Below are positions 11,311 through 20,278 of a stretch of DNA of 64,000 nt, piece by piece. Position numbers and translations under genes: made by a program. Location: positions 5,241,501-5,305,500 of the forward strand of contig NZ_CP021744.1 of the NCBI RefSeq assembly GCF_002192455.1. The letters run 5' to 3'. The stretch's first letter is position 1; every line of letters begins with the position of its first letter. The notes beneath the pieces were generated by a model that saw only the letters and a program-made list of their open reading frames with translations, was not told the origin of the DNA and did no database searches. The stretch is from Streptomyces albireticuli (GTDB taxonomy: Bacteria; Actinomycetota; Actinomycetes; Streptomycetales; Streptomycetaceae).

Positions 11311-12059
11311 CAGCGCCGGTGTTCCTGGTCGAGGAGGGTGCCCTCACGGGCGTCTTCCCCGGTACCGTCTTCCCGCTCTCCGGCCCCGAGGGCCGGCACG
11401 CCGTGTCGGTCCGCCGGCTGCGCGTCGGCGAGGAGATCGTCCTGACGGACGGCGAGGGCACGGGCGCGTTCGGCACCGTGGCCGCGGTCGAGGGCAAGGA
11501 CCGGCTGGACGTCGCGGTGACCTCCGTCCGCGCCGAGCCGCTGCCGGAGCCGCACATCACGGTCGTCCAGGCGCTGCCGAAGGGCGACCGCGGTGAGCTC
11601 GCGGTGGAGACGATGACGGAGACGGGCGTCGACGCGATCGTCCCGTGGGCGGCGTCGCGCTGCATCACGCAGTGGAAGGGCGAGCGGGCGGCCAAGTCGC
11701 TGGGCAAGTGGCGGGCGACGGCCCGTGAGGCGGGCAAGCAGTCGCGGAGACTGAGGTTCCCGCCGGTCTCCGAGCAATTGACGACCAAGCAGGTCGCCAC
11801 GCTGCTGGCGGACGCCGCGTTCGCCGCCGTCCTGCACGAGGAGGGCTCCAGCGCCCCGCTCGCCACGGCGGAGCTTCCCGCGACGGGGAACATCGTCCTC
11901 GTCGTCGGCCCCGAGGGCGGCGTCTCGCCCGAGGAGCTCGCGGCCTTCGCGGAGGCGGGCGCGAAGCCGTACCGCCTGGGCCCGAGCGTCCTGCGGACCT
12001 CGACGGCGGGCACGGCGGCGACGGCGCTGCTGCTGGGCCGGACGGGCCGCTGGTCGTAG
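11307..12059 (+). CDS. rsmE: 16S rRNA (uracil(1498)-N(3))-methyltransferase
   Basis: 250 residues. ATG 11307 overlaps the upstream TGA (ATGA) and has a GAGGGAG ribosome-binding site at 11294-11300. The N-terminal PUA-like region (GRHAVSVRRLRVGEEI) is followed by the SPOUT knot with ALPKGDRGELAVETMTETGV, VVGPEGGVSPEELAAF and LGPSVLRTSTAGTAA, the RsmE SAM-binding signatures. It methylates U1498 at the decoding end of 16S rRNA. Coupling to a flavin oxidoreductase has no obvious functional reason. Confidence 0.95.
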   Translation: MTAPVFLVEEGALTGVFPGTVFPLSGPEGRHAVSVRRLRVGEEIVLTDGEGTGAFGTVAAVEGKDRLDVAVTSVRAEPLPEPHITVVQALPKGDRGELAVETMTETGVDAIVPWAASRCITQWKGERAAKSLGKWRATAREAGKQSRRLRFPPVSEQLTTKQVATLLADAAFAAVLHEEGSSAPLATAELPATGNIVLVVGPEGGVSPEELAAFAEAGAKPYRLGPSVLRTSTAGTAATALLLGRTGRWS

Positions 12060-12169
12060 GGACGCCGCCGGCCGGGCCGCGCCCCCTGGTGGGGCGGCGT
12101 ACGCGGCAGGAAGCCGTGGGCCTGGCCACATAGGGGCTCCGGACCGCCGTTTCTGGGGATGGACTGTTC

Positions 12170-12994
12170 ATGTCGCACCTTCGTTCCCGGGACTACGAGC
12201 GCATGCTCGACCTCGCCGTCGCCGTACTCGAAAGCCACGAGCCCGAAGCGCTCCAGCACCTGGTGGCGGCGCACCTGCTCGAAACCTTCGGCTGCGGCAC
12301 GGTGATCCTCGCGAAATTCGACGTGACGAGCCCGGTGGGCAGGGGCAGCGGGGCCGACGGCTGGGCACCCACGTCGATCGGCCCCGCCGTGGACGCCCTC
12401 GTCCTGCGCCGGGCGCGCCAGCGGCACCCCCTGGTCGGCTACCTCGCCGCGGGCGGGCGCCGGCCGGTGACCATGGACCGGATCTGCGACGGCTGGCGCA
12501 ACACCCGCTGCTACAGCGAGGCCCGTCACGACTTCGGTACGACGCGTCAGCTGGGCATCCCCCTTCCGGGCGATGGAACCGTGATGCGTGCGGTGTCCCT
12601 GGGGCGCAAGGGGCGGGACTTCAGTGCGCGGGAGCTCGCCTTCGCGGCACGGATCCAGCCGCTGCTGCTGGGCGCGGAGAACCACATCCAGGAACTGGGA
12701 CGGCTGCGGCGGGCGGCGGCGCAGGGTGGCGGGGGTGGGAGCGGGGGCGTCCGAGAGGCGGTCGTCGGTGGCGTCGGCGGCTTGGCACCCGCCGCCGAGC
12801 ACGGCCTGACGCCCCGTGAGCGGACGGTCCTGGGCCTGGTCGCCCAGGGTCTGACGGCGGAGGTGATCGGCCGCCGCCTCACGATCTCGCCGCACACGGT
12901 CAACCGCCATCTGGAGAAGATCTACCGCAAGCTCGGCACGAACAACCGGGTGTCGACGGTGGTGCAGGCGAGACGGGTGGGGCTGGTGCCGTAG
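12170..12994 (+). CDS. LuxR-type helix-turn-helix transcriptional regulator
   Basis: 274 residues, ATG 12170. The C-terminal GerE/LuxR HTH starts at LTPRERTVLGLVAQGLTAEV and ends GTNNRVSTVVQARRVGLVP. The N-terminal ~190 residues have no receiver-domain acidic pocket and look like an uncharacterised sensory/GAF-like region. A Gly-rich linker (about 185-200) joins the parts. It stands alone, and nothing nearby points to its target. It may belong to the small orphan LuxR regulators common in Streptomyces. Confidence 0.8.
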   Translation: MSHLRSRDYERMLDLAVAVLESHEPEALQHLVAAHLLETFGCGTVILAKFDVTSPVGRGSGADGWAPTSIGPAVDALVLRRARQRHPLVGYLAAGGRRPVTMDRICDGWRNTRCYSEARHDFGTTRQLGIPLPGDGTVMRAVSLGRKGRDFSARELAFAARIQPLLLGAENHIQELGRLRRAAAQGGGGGSGGVREAVVGGVGGLAPAAEHGLTPRERTVLGLVAQGLTAEVIGRRLTISPHTVNRHLEKIYRKLGTNNRVSTVVQARRVGLVP

Positions 12995-13115
12995 CAGCGG
13001 GGGCGGAGCGTCCGGGGCGTCCGCGTGGTTCGGAGCCGGGCACTCCGGATGGGCAGTTCTTCCTATGGCGGCCGGACGGCGGTCCCCCTGATGCTGGAAG
13101 AAGAGGCAGGGCGCC

Positions 13116-13148
13116 GGCGCCGACCACGGGGGAGTGGGCGTCGGCGCC
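13116..13148 (+). terminator. Stem-loop terminator after the LuxR regulator
   Basis: GGCGCCGAC (13116-13124) pairs with GTCGGCGCC (13140-13148) around a 15-nt loop, followed by a pyrimidine-rich stretch (ccctcccttttcc). The rest of the 297-bp gap to 13292 holds only a possible promoter around ttgacg 13204-13209, which I cannot pair confidently with a -10. Confidence 0.65.
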
Positions 13149-13291
13149 CCTCCCTTTTCCCGCCTCCCTCCGGGCGTGGCGTGTCCCGGGAAACTCCACC
13201 GAATTGACGTGCGATTATGTGGCGTCGGTGTCGCTCGGTAACGGGTGTCACTCGACGTGACGGACGTGAGACCTCGGCGGGGGAGACGGCG

Positions 13292-13645
13292 ATGGGCGAC
13301 AGCCCTGGCGACGGCAAGGTACTGGACATCAAGACGGCGGACCTGAAGTCCTCGGCGCCGGTCTTCCACGAGCAGGGCCAGAAACTGAGCGAGGCGCTCA
13401 CCAAGCTCGTCACCACCCTGGACGGGCTGGGCAAGCCCTGGGGCAAGGACGACGCCGTCAAGGAGTTCGCGGCCGAGTACCCCAAGCAGCAGACCGCCAT
13501 CGAGAAGGCGACCGGGACCCTCGTCCTGGGCCTGGTCAGCATCCATCAGGCGATGGTCGACATGTCGGACGGTCACGTCGACAACGAGGCACTCATCGCC
13601 GGGATGTTCACCAAGGAGAAGAACAAGGGCAAGGACGGCAAGTGA
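13292..13645 (+). CDS. WXG100-like small helical protein, partner of the RHS toxin
   Basis: 117 residues from ATG 13292, preceded by GGGGGAGAC (13279-13287). The in-frame ATG further up lacks a ribosome-binding site. It is predicted all-helical, with a central hairpin containing LGKPWGKDD, the W-x-G turn expected of WXG100/ESX-type substrates, and a lysine-rich tail (KEKNKGKDGK). The stop overlaps the GTG of the RHS gene (GTGA), so the proteins are made together. By analogy with actinobacterial polymorphic toxins it is probably co-secreted by, or targets the toxin to, a type VII secretion system. No ESX apparatus genes are in the window. The function is inferred from context. Confidence 0.65.
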   Translation: MGDSPGDGKVLDIKTADLKSSAPVFHEQGQKLSEALTKLVTTLDGLGKPWGKDDAVKEFAAEYPKQQTAIEKATGTLVLGLVSIHQAMVDMSDGHVDNEALIAGMFTKEKNKGKDGK

Positions 13646-16600
13646 GCATCGCCGACGAGGCCAAGAACATCCTCGAGAAGCTGGGGCTCGACTGGCCCGA
13701 CGGCGACCCGGGCAAGCTGCGCAAGGCCGCCACCGCCTGGAACACCTTCGCCGACAGCGTCGAAAAGGTGCGTACGCCCGTCAACACCACGGCGCGCTCC
13801 CTCATCCACAACAACAAGGGTGAGGCGATCGAGGCGTTCGAGACCTTCTGGAACCGCTACGCCAACGGCGACAAGGGATGGCTGTACGACGTCCCGAAGG
13901 CGGCCCGCCAGATGGCCAAGGCCCTGGAGAAGGTCGCGGACGCCATCGACGACGCGACCGACAGGCTGTGGACCCAGATCTGGATCGACGCCGGCGTCAT
14001 CGTGGCGGGCGTCGGACTGGCCTTCTTCACCGCCGGTCTCTCGACCGCTGCCTCGGCGACCGCCGCCGCGGCGATCATCGAGCTGGGCACCACCGTGGGC
14101 GTCGCCATCTCCACCGTGGTCGCCGAGGTCGCCGCGACGACGCTGGTCGCGGCCGCGTTCGGCGGGGTGGAGGCCGTCACCGTCGAGCTGGCCGTCGCCC
14201 AGACCCTCAAGATCAGCACCGGCCTCCAGGACGGCGTGAGCCTGGACGACATCAACGCCGCGGCCAAGAACGGCATGATCTACGGCGGCGGCTTCGGCGG
14301 CTTCGGCTCCCTGGCGAAGAACAGCGTCCAGGTCGGCGGCCTGGGCCCGCTGCTCAGGGGCGCGCGCCCCAACCTCCTGGACGTGGGAACGGTCGGCCGT
14401 CCCAAGGCGAACGTCAAGGGGTGCCTGGACCCGATCGACGTCGCGACCGGCGCGATGATGCTGTCCCAGACGGACGTCACGCTGCCCGGCGCCCTGCCGC
14501 TGGTCGTCGAACGCAGCCACCTCTCCTCGTACCGGGCGGGCGGCTGGTTCGGCCCGACGTGGGCCTCGACGCTCGACGAGCGCGTGCAACTGGACGCCGA
14601 AGGCGTGGTCTTCGTCGCGGCCGACGGCATGCGCCTGGTCTATCCGGTGCCGAGGCCGGGCGTCCCCGTCCTGCCGGTCAAGGGCCCCCGCTGGCCCCTG
14701 GAGTGGGACGGCCGCCCCGACGGCCTGATGACCGTCACCGACCCGTTCACCGGAGTCGTCCGTACCTTCGGCAACCCGGCCCCCACGGATGTGCCCGGTG
14801 CGATCCAGCTCCCCCTGGACAGCCTGCACGACCGCAACGACGCGCGCATCGACATCGAACGCACGGCGAAGGGCGTCCCTTTCGGCATCCGTCATTCCGG
14901 CGGGTACTACGTCGCCATCGAGACACAGGGCACCCGGATCACCGGCCTGCGCCTCCTGGACGAGGCGCCGTCGCTGTACGACCCGACGGCACCGGCGGGC
15001 CGGGGGAGGGCCCTGGTCACCTATGGCTACGACGCCGACGGAAACCTTACGGACGTCACCAACTCCAGTGGCAAACCGCTGTCCTTCACCTATGACGCCG
15101 ATGGCCGAATAACGTCCTGGGCCGACCGCAACGCCTCCTCGTACGCCTACTTCTACGACGAGCGCGGGCGTGTCGTCCGTACCGAAGGAAGCGACGGGTT
15201 CCTCTCCGGCAGCCTGGAGTACGACGACGAGACCGGCACGACGAAGGTCACCGACGCGCTGGGGAACGGGCAGACGTACCGGTACAACCCGGATGGTCTC
15301 GTCGTCGAGGAGACCGACGCGCTCGGCAACGCCACGCTGACGGAGTGGGACGAGCGCGGCGAGAACCGGCTCTCCGTGACCGACCCGCTCGGGCGTACGA
15401 CCCGCTACGCCTACGACGAGTCCGGAAACCTCGTCCAGGTCGTCCTCCCCGACGGCAGCGTGGGCACGGCGGTCCACAACGACCTGTGCCGACCCGTCGA
15501 GGTCACCGAACCGGGTGGGGCGGTCTGGCGGCACACGTACGACGAGCGGGGCAATCCGCTCACCACCACGGACCCCGCCGGGGCGGAAACCCGCTACGGC
15601 TATGACGAACTGGGGCATCTGGCCTCGGTCACCGACGCGCTCGGCCAAATCCAGCAGGTCGCCTGCGACCCCGCCGGGCTGCCTCTGGTCCTCACGGACC
15701 CGCTGGGCCACCGCACGACGGTCCGCCGCGACGCCTTCGGCCGGATCGCGGAGGCGACCGATCCGCTCGGCCGCACGACGCTGATGACCTGGACCCCCGA
15801 GGGCAGGCCGAGCCGCCGGGAACACCCCGACGGCACGAGCGAGAGCTGGGTCTGGGACGGCGAGGGCAACCTCCTCTCGCACACGGACCCCGCGGGCAAC
15901 ACCACCACGCACACGCCGGGCCACTTCGACCTCCCGTCGTCCCGCACCGACCCCGACGGGGCGACCTACCTCTTCGGCTACGACACGGGGCTCCGCCTTA
16001 CCCAGGTCACGAACCCGCAGGGGCTGACCTGGTCGTACGAGTACGACGCGGCGGGGCGGCTCACCTCCGAGACGGACTTCAACGGCCGTACGCTCACCTA
16101 CTCCCTCGACGCGGCCGGCGGCCTCGTCGCGCGGACGAACGGCGCGGGCCAGACGGTACGTTTCACGCGCGACCTGCTGGGACGCACGACGGCGCAGAGC
16201 GATGAGACGGACAGGGAGACGACCTTCGAGTACGACGCGTCGGGCAGCCTGGTCCGCGCGGCGAACCCGGACGCCGAGATCGTCTACGAGCGGGACGCAC
16301 TCGGGCGGGTCCTGTCGGAGGCGGTCAACGGGCGCAGGACGGCCTTCACGTACGACGCGCTGGGCCGCCGGACCGGGCGGGTCACTCCGTCCGGCCTCAC
16401 CTCGGAATGGGAGTACGACGCGGTCGGCCGGCCGACGGAGCTGCGCGCCGACGCCGGGACGCTGACCTTCGCCTACGACGCGGCCGGCCGCGAGACGGAG
16501 CGCGGGCTGGGCGAGGGCGTCGCCCTCACCCAGGAATGGGACGCGAACAACCGCCTCACCACCCAGGTGGTGCGGGCCGGTGCCCAGCTCCTCCAGCACC

Positions 16601-17931
16601 GCGCGTACGCGTACCGCGAGGACGGCTACCTGCGGGAGATCCGCGAACTCACCTCCGGAACCCGCCGCTTCGACCTCGACCCCGTCGGCCGCGTCACGAC
16701 GGTCAGGGCCCATGGCTGGACCGAGAGGTACGCGTACGACGCGGCGGGCAACCTCACACGGGCGGTGGCACCGGCACACACCGCGCCCGGCGAGCGGACC
16801 TTCGAAGGAACGCTGATCCGCCGCGCGGGCCGGACCACGTACGAGCACGACGCCCAGGGCCGGCTGACCCGTAAGGTCCGCAAGCTCCTCAACGGCAAGA
16901 AGCACACGTGGACCTACGCCTGGGACGCGGACGACCGCCTGACGGAGGCGGTGACCCCGGAGGGCGAGCGGTGGCGGTACGCGTACGACCCGCTCGGGCG
17001 CCGCATATCCAAGGAGCGCGTCGCCCTGGACGGCGACGCGTCCACGGACCGTACGGACTTCTCCTGGGACGACACGAGGGTCGCCGAGACGGATCGGGAC
17101 GGCGCTGTCACGACCTGGGACTACGCTCCGGGCACCCACCGGCCGCTGACACAGACGAACCACCGGCCGCTGGTCCGCGCGTCGGGCAAGTCGCTGATCG
17201 AGGGCTTCGCCGAGAGCGCGGGTGACGGGTGCGTGCCCCGGTTCCACGCCGTCGTCACGGACGCGGTCGGCACCCCGACGGAGCTGCTGACGCCCGACGG
17301 GACTCTGGCGTGGCAGCACCGCACGGCATTGTGGGGCACCCGGCTGCCGGCGCCGGTGGACGTAGAGATCGACTGCCCTCTCCGATTTCCAGGTCAATAC
17401 CACGATCTGGAACTCGGCCTGAACTATAATTATTTCCGTTATTACGACCCGGAAGTGGCGCGTTACTGCACGCAAGATCCCTTGGGTCTCGGGCCGGCAC
17501 CGAATCCGAGCGCATATGTGCATGCGCCGCATGTATGGGCTGACCCGCTGGGTCTCACTCCTTGCAAGGTGGGTGAGACTCTCGGGGACACCTCCAGGCT
17601 CAAGGGCTGGATTCCCACGGTAGTTCCCGAAGAGTCGAAAGCCGTCCTCAGGGATATTCGGGAATCCGGCGTTGAGGCTCAGGGTGCAGGTCCTCAGCGC
17701 ATGGGACCTTCCGTTCCGGTACGGTTTGAAAACACTGGGAAGAACGGGGCCTTCAAGCTTCCGGAGTTCGATAGTTCCGGTAAACCCATCCGATACCTTG
17801 AATGGGGGACGGTCCAATCCGTCGACAATCCAAAATGGGGTGGAGAGCGAGTCATCACCGGTTCGGACGGATCGGCCTACTACACTCCGACGCACTATCA
17901 GACCTACATCGTGATGGAGGCCGGGAGATGA
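13642..17931 (+). CDS. RHS/YD-repeat polymorphic toxin with guanyl-specific RNase C-terminal tip
   Basis: 1429 residues. Residues 1-110 are helical and WXG/LXG-like, and 110-190 are hydrophobic and Ala/Gly-rich. A DUF6531-type segment starts near 263 (DPIDVATGAMMLSQTDVTLP). About 450-1240 is a long series of RHS/YD repeats (YDADGN, YDERGR and YDEAGR-like units). The RHS core motif GLNYNYFRYYDPEVARYCTQ (about 1255-1275) ends at DPLGLTPC, after which the toxin tip (1309-1429) begins. The tip shows an N1/T1/Sa-type RNase active site: Glu1387 in RYLEWG, Arg1403 in GERVITG and His1418 in PTHYQTY. The next gene is a barstar, which fits. DNA is visibly richer in A+T from about 17385 on, a sign that the tip was exchanged. 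Confidence 0.9.
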   Translation: MSIADEAKNILEKLGLDWPDGDPGKLRKAATAWNTFADSVEKVRTPVNTTARSLIHNNKGEAIEAFETFWNRYANGDKGWLYDVPKAARQMAKALEKVADAIDDATDRLWTQIWIDAGVIVAGVGLAFFTAGLSTAASATAAAAIIELGTTVGVAISTVVAEVAATTLVAAAFGGVEAVTVELAVAQTLKISTGLQDGVSLDDINAAAKNGMIYGGGFGGFGSLAKNSVQVGGLGPLLRGARPNLLDVGTVGRPKANVKGCLDPIDVATGAMMLSQTDVTLPGALPLVVERSHLSSYRAGGWFGPTWASTLDERVQLDAEGVVFVAADGMRLVYPVPRPGVPVLPVKGPRWPLEWDGRPDGLMTVTDPFTGVVRTFGNPAPTDVPGAIQLPLDSLHDRNDARIDIERTAKGVPFGIRHSGGYYVAIETQGTRITGLRLLDEAPSLYDPTAPAGRGRALVTYGYDADGNLTDVTNSSGKPLSFTYDADGRITSWADRNASSYAYFYDERGRVVRTEGSDGFLSGSLEYDDETGTTKVTDALGNGQTYRYNPDGLVVEETDALGNATLTEWDERGENRLSVTDPLGRTTRYAYDESGNLVQVVLPDGSVGTAVHNDLCRPVEVTEPGGAVWRHTYDERGNPLTTTDPAGAETRYGYDELGHLASVTDALGQIQQVACDPAGLPLVLTDPLGHRTTVRRDAFGRIAEATDPLGRTTLMTWTPEGRPSRREHPDGTSESWVWDGEGNLLSHTDPAGNTTTHTPGHFDLPSSRTDPDGATYLFGYDTGLRLTQVTNPQGLTWSYEYDAAGRLTSETDFNGRTLTYSLDAAGGLVARTNGAGQTVRFTRDLLGRTTAQSDETDRETTFEYDASGSLVRAANPDAEIVYERDALGRVLSEAVNGRRTAFTYDALGRRTGRVTPSGLTSEWEYDAVGRPTELRADAGTLTFAYDAAGRETERGLGEGVALTQEWDANNRLTTQVVRAGAQLLQHRAYAYREDGYLREIRELTSGTRRFDLDPVGRVTTVRAHGWTERYAYDAAGNLTRAVAPAHTAPGERTFEGTLIRRAGRTTYEHDAQGRLTRKVRKLLNGKKHTWTYAWDADDRLTEAVTPEGERWRYAYDPLGRRISKERVALDGDASTDRTDFSWDDTRVAETDRDGAVTTWDYAPGTHRPLTQTNHRPLVRASGKSLIEGFAESAGDGCVPRFHAVVTDAVGTPTELLTPDGTLAWQHRTALWGTRLPAPVDVEIDCPLRFPGQYHDLELGLNYNYFRYYDPEVARYCTQDPLGLGPAPNPSAYVHAPHVWADPLGLTPCKVGETLGDTSRLKGWIPTVVPEESKAVLRDIRESGVEAQGAGPQRMGPSVPVRFENTGKNGAFKLPEFDSSGKPIRYLEWGTVQSVDNPKWGGERVITGSDGSAYYTPTHYQTYIVMEAGR

Positions 17932-18407
17932 CGGATACGCTCGATCTTTGGTCCACGGAAGGTGCGTGGCTGCATGTCCAGACGCGAGACGTGACGGCGA
18001 TGGCGGTCGATCTCGTGCCGCCGCCCGGAATTACGTTCACCGGGCGACTGGACGGGGCGAGGATGGGCGATAGTGACGGCGTCTTTGAGCAATTTTGGAA
18101 CCAGTTTCGGTTCCCTGATTACTTCGGCTGGAACTGGCCTGCCCTGTCTGACTGCCTTCGGGACCTCCAGTGGATCAAGGCGGATCGGTATCTCGTCGTG
18201 ATCGAGAACGCTGGATCAGTTCTCGATGGAACCCCGGATGATTGGGAGACGTTCCTCGGAACATTGCATCGCGCCTCGGCGCATTGGGCAAACCCGCATG
18301 AAAAGCCCGCCGGAGTTGGAATTCCGTTCAATGTGCTCCTCGTGTGTGATCCGGAGGAAGTAGCGGAAGTGCGAGAGCGAGTTTCGGTGATGGTGGCCGA
18401 CGTCTAG
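17928..18407 (+). CDS. Barstar-family immunity protein
   Basis: 159 residues, ATG 17928 overlapping the toxin TGA (ATGA), with a GGGAG ribosome-binding site. The barstar signature is FRFPDYFGWNWPALSDCLRD (Phe-Pro-x-Tyr-Phe-Gly-x-Asn-Trp-x-Ala-Leu-x-Asp-x-Leu), the segment that binds the active site of barnase-type RNases. An insert of 30-40 residues enlarges it over the classic 90-residue barstar. It should neutralise the cognate RNase tip in producing and sister cells. Its base composition is A+T-rich like the tip, indicating they were acquired as one cassette. Confidence 0.9.
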   Translation: MTDTLDLWSTEGAWLHVQTRDVTAMAVDLVPPPGITFTGRLDGARMGDSDGVFEQFWNQFRFPDYFGWNWPALSDCLRDLQWIKADRYLVVIENAGSVLDGTPDDWETFLGTLHRASAHWANPHEKPAGVGIPFNVLLVCDPEEVAEVRERVSVMVADV

Positions 18408-18410
18408 ACG

Positions 18411-18875
18411 GTGAATATTGAGCCGTTGGGATCGAGAGTGGACGAATATGCGGAAATTAGACGATGGGCTGACGGGTTTCCCGGAGGAGTTGACCACGTC
18501 GATTTTCTCTCCGCGAACTGCACCCTCGGCATGTGGCTGGCCTTCTCCCACATGATGAACCCGGAGTTCGTCGAGGTCCGCGGCGCCGTCATCCGGCGGC
18601 GTTCGTACCACCCGGACCGCTTCGAGGAATGGCACCGGAAGCTCGGTGGGGACGTCCGCCGCATCGAGTCCGTGCTCAACCGCTTCGTGCCGGGCTACGA
18701 GATCGAGTGCGGCGACAGCGCCGAGGACGAGGCGGCGCTCGGGGATGTCGCCCGGGCGGTCGCCTATTCATGGGAGGCGGCCTTGGCCCGCGCGTTTCCG
18801 GAGCGGCGGTTCGAGGTCAGGGTGGTGGAGACCGACGACGGGCCGACCGTCGTATTCCATCAGGTTCCGGCTTAG
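18411..18875 (+). CDS. Uncharacterised protein downstream of the barstar gene
   Basis: 154 residues, GTG start three bases after the barstar stop, so it belongs to the toxin operon. It is acidic, soluble, without signal or membrane segments. Visible features are RRRSYHPDRFEEWHRKLGGD and a C-terminal FEVRVVETDDG strand. I do not recognise the family. The first 30 codons are A+T-rich like the toxin tip and barstar, while the rest is normal high-GC, so a recombination junction may lie near 18505. It could be a second immunity protein or a resident gene abutting the cassette. Confidence 0.6.
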   Translation: MNIEPLGSRVDEYAEIRRWADGFPGGVDHVDFLSANCTLGMWLAFSHMMNPEFVEVRGAVIRRRSYHPDRFEEWHRKLGGDVRRIESVLNRFVPGYEIECGDSAEDEAALGDVARAVAYSWEAALARAFPERRFEVRVVETDDGPTVVFHQVPA

Positions 18876-18964
18876 TGCTGGTGCTGCCGATGCCGGGAGC
18901 AGTGGATCGGCGGCTGGACGCTCATCGCCGGGGGTTCGGGACGGCCGTCACCGAGTGGCGCCCG

Positions 18965-20044
18965 CTAGGACCGCGTCGCCCTCGCGCACCCGTCCCCGGA
19001 GGACTCGCCCCGCCCGACCGGCGTGCCGCGGTCGTACGGGTCGACCTCCGTGCCGGCCTCGTCCGCCCGGCGGTCCGTGCCGAAGGGCGGGGTGAAGTAG
19101 CCCGTGGGGGCTCCGCAGCCGCCGTTGGTCATGTCGTACTTGTACGAGACGATCGAGAACGTGCCCGGTTCGGTGACCACCTTGCCAGGGTCGTCCCAGT
19201 TCAGGACCAGCTCGCGGCGGACGATCGTGCGTACGATCTCGTCGTCGCCGCCCGCGTCCGCGCGGGTGACCGGGTAGACGAAGGTGACGTCGGCGGTCAC
19301 CTGGAGCGCGCCGCGCTCGCCCTCCCGGTACGTGAGTTGGCCCTGCGTCTTCACGACGTCGCCGACCAGACGGGTACGGGAGGGCTGGAAGCGGCTGAAG
19401 AGGAGGAGAGGGTCGTTCTTCTCGCTCGGGGTGCGGAACGCGGAGGCCAGAAGGTCCTGGACGTCCTTCTGGTGCGGGTTGATCAGCGCGATCGCCTTCT
19501 CGGGGCTCCCGCCCCGCAGCACCCCGGGGTCCAGGCTGGACGCGACGAGGAAGTCCCGGCTGCGGGCGAGGGCCCGCTCGACCTCGGCCGCGCTCATCCA
19601 GCCGACCGCCCCGGCCTTCGGCACGGTGATCCCCGCCGTTCCGCTCGCCCAGCCCGCCGCCGGCGATCCGCGGAACGGCTGGTCCATTGTGGGGCGTTGG
19701 GAGGCTGCCGGGGCCGCCTGGCTCGGGCGGGCCTCCGGCGGGGAGTCGGCGCCGCCGAACAGGTCCACTATTCGCCCCGGCACGAGCGCCACCACCAGCA
19801 GCACCAGCGAGGCCAGCAACCCGACCACGTACCAGCTCGTGCGCCGCTCGGGCCGCGCGGGCGTGTAGCCGCGCCAGCTCTCCGGTTCGCGCGCGGGCTC
19901 CGTGCTCAGCCGCTTCGCCACGTCGCGGGCCCGCGCCGAGGGCTCCTTGGGCGCGTCGGCGGTACCCGCCACCGACTCGCGCAGAAACCGCTCCCACTCC
20001 TCGTCGGACCTGGACGAGCCGTCCGGCTCCGTACCCGCGCCCAT
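18965..20044 (-). CDS. Single-pass membrane protein of unknown function
   Basis: 359 residues from ATG 20044 (a TTG at 20050 is less likely). A cytoplasmic ~70-residue charged head contains DEEWERFLRESVAGT. One transmembrane segment follows (about 69-90, YVVGLLASLVLLVVALVPG), then a Pro/Ala-rich linker and an extracellular domain of about 230 residues. The outer domain has conserved-looking SPEKAIALINPHQKDVQDLL and TVRRELVLNW segments and two Cys in NGGCG and GDGCA that could pair. I do not recognise a named family. It converges on the toxin operon and is divergent from the small genes at 20102. Confidence 0.65.
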   Translation of the reverse strand: MGAGTEPDGSSRSDEEWERFLRESVAGTADAPKEPSARARDVAKRLSTEPAREPESWRGYTPARPERRTSWYVVGLLASLVLLVVALVPGRIVDLFGGADSPPEARPSQAAPAASQRPTMDQPFRGSPAAGWASGTAGITVPKAGAVGWMSAAEVERALARSRDFLVASSLDPGVLRGGSPEKAIALINPHQKDVQDLLASAFRTPSEKNDPLLLFSRFQPSRTRLVGDVVKTQGQLTYREGERGALQVTADVTFVYPVTRADAGGDDEIVRTIVRRELVLNWDDPGKVVTEPGTFSIVSYKYDMTNGGCGAPTGYFTPPFGTDRRADEAGTEVDPYDRGTPVGRGESSGDGCARATRS

Positions 20045-20101
20045 CCCCAACCCCCGGCAATCAGTCGTCCGCGGGCCACTCGCCGGGGACGCGTCCGCAT
20101 A

Positions 20102-20278
20102 ATGACACAGGGCGCTGACAGCGAGATCGGCTGGGCGGACGGTGCGGGTGCGTTGGCGCCTCGGGACGGGCCCACCCGTATCCCGAGCGGCGGTCGAGCC
20201 CGGATGGTGGAGACCGATGACGGACCTAACGCCTGGTTGCGTGCGGCCCTGGAGGACTTCATGGAGTTCGAGAAGTGA
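20102..20278 (+). CDS. Small hypothetical protein, possible immunity-gene remnant
   Basis: 58 residues from ATG 20102, ending WLRAALEDFMEFEK. Its TGA overlaps the next gene's GTG (GTGA), which supports translation. The stretch RMVETDDGPN echoes VVETDDGPT at the end of the 18411-18875 protein, and the DNA match extends over about 22 bases. It may be a fragment of a displaced paralogue. It is weakly supported as a real gene. Confidence 0.4.
   Translation: MTQGADSEIGWADGAGALAPRDGPTRIPSGGRARMVETDDGPNAWLRAALEDFMEFEK

Noticed and set aside
13573-17895. A 1440-residue open frame on the minus strand opposite the RHS gene
   Set aside because: It mirrors the YD-repeat codons of the plus strand, has no recognisable domain, and the plus-strand reading has RHS motifs and coupled neighbours.
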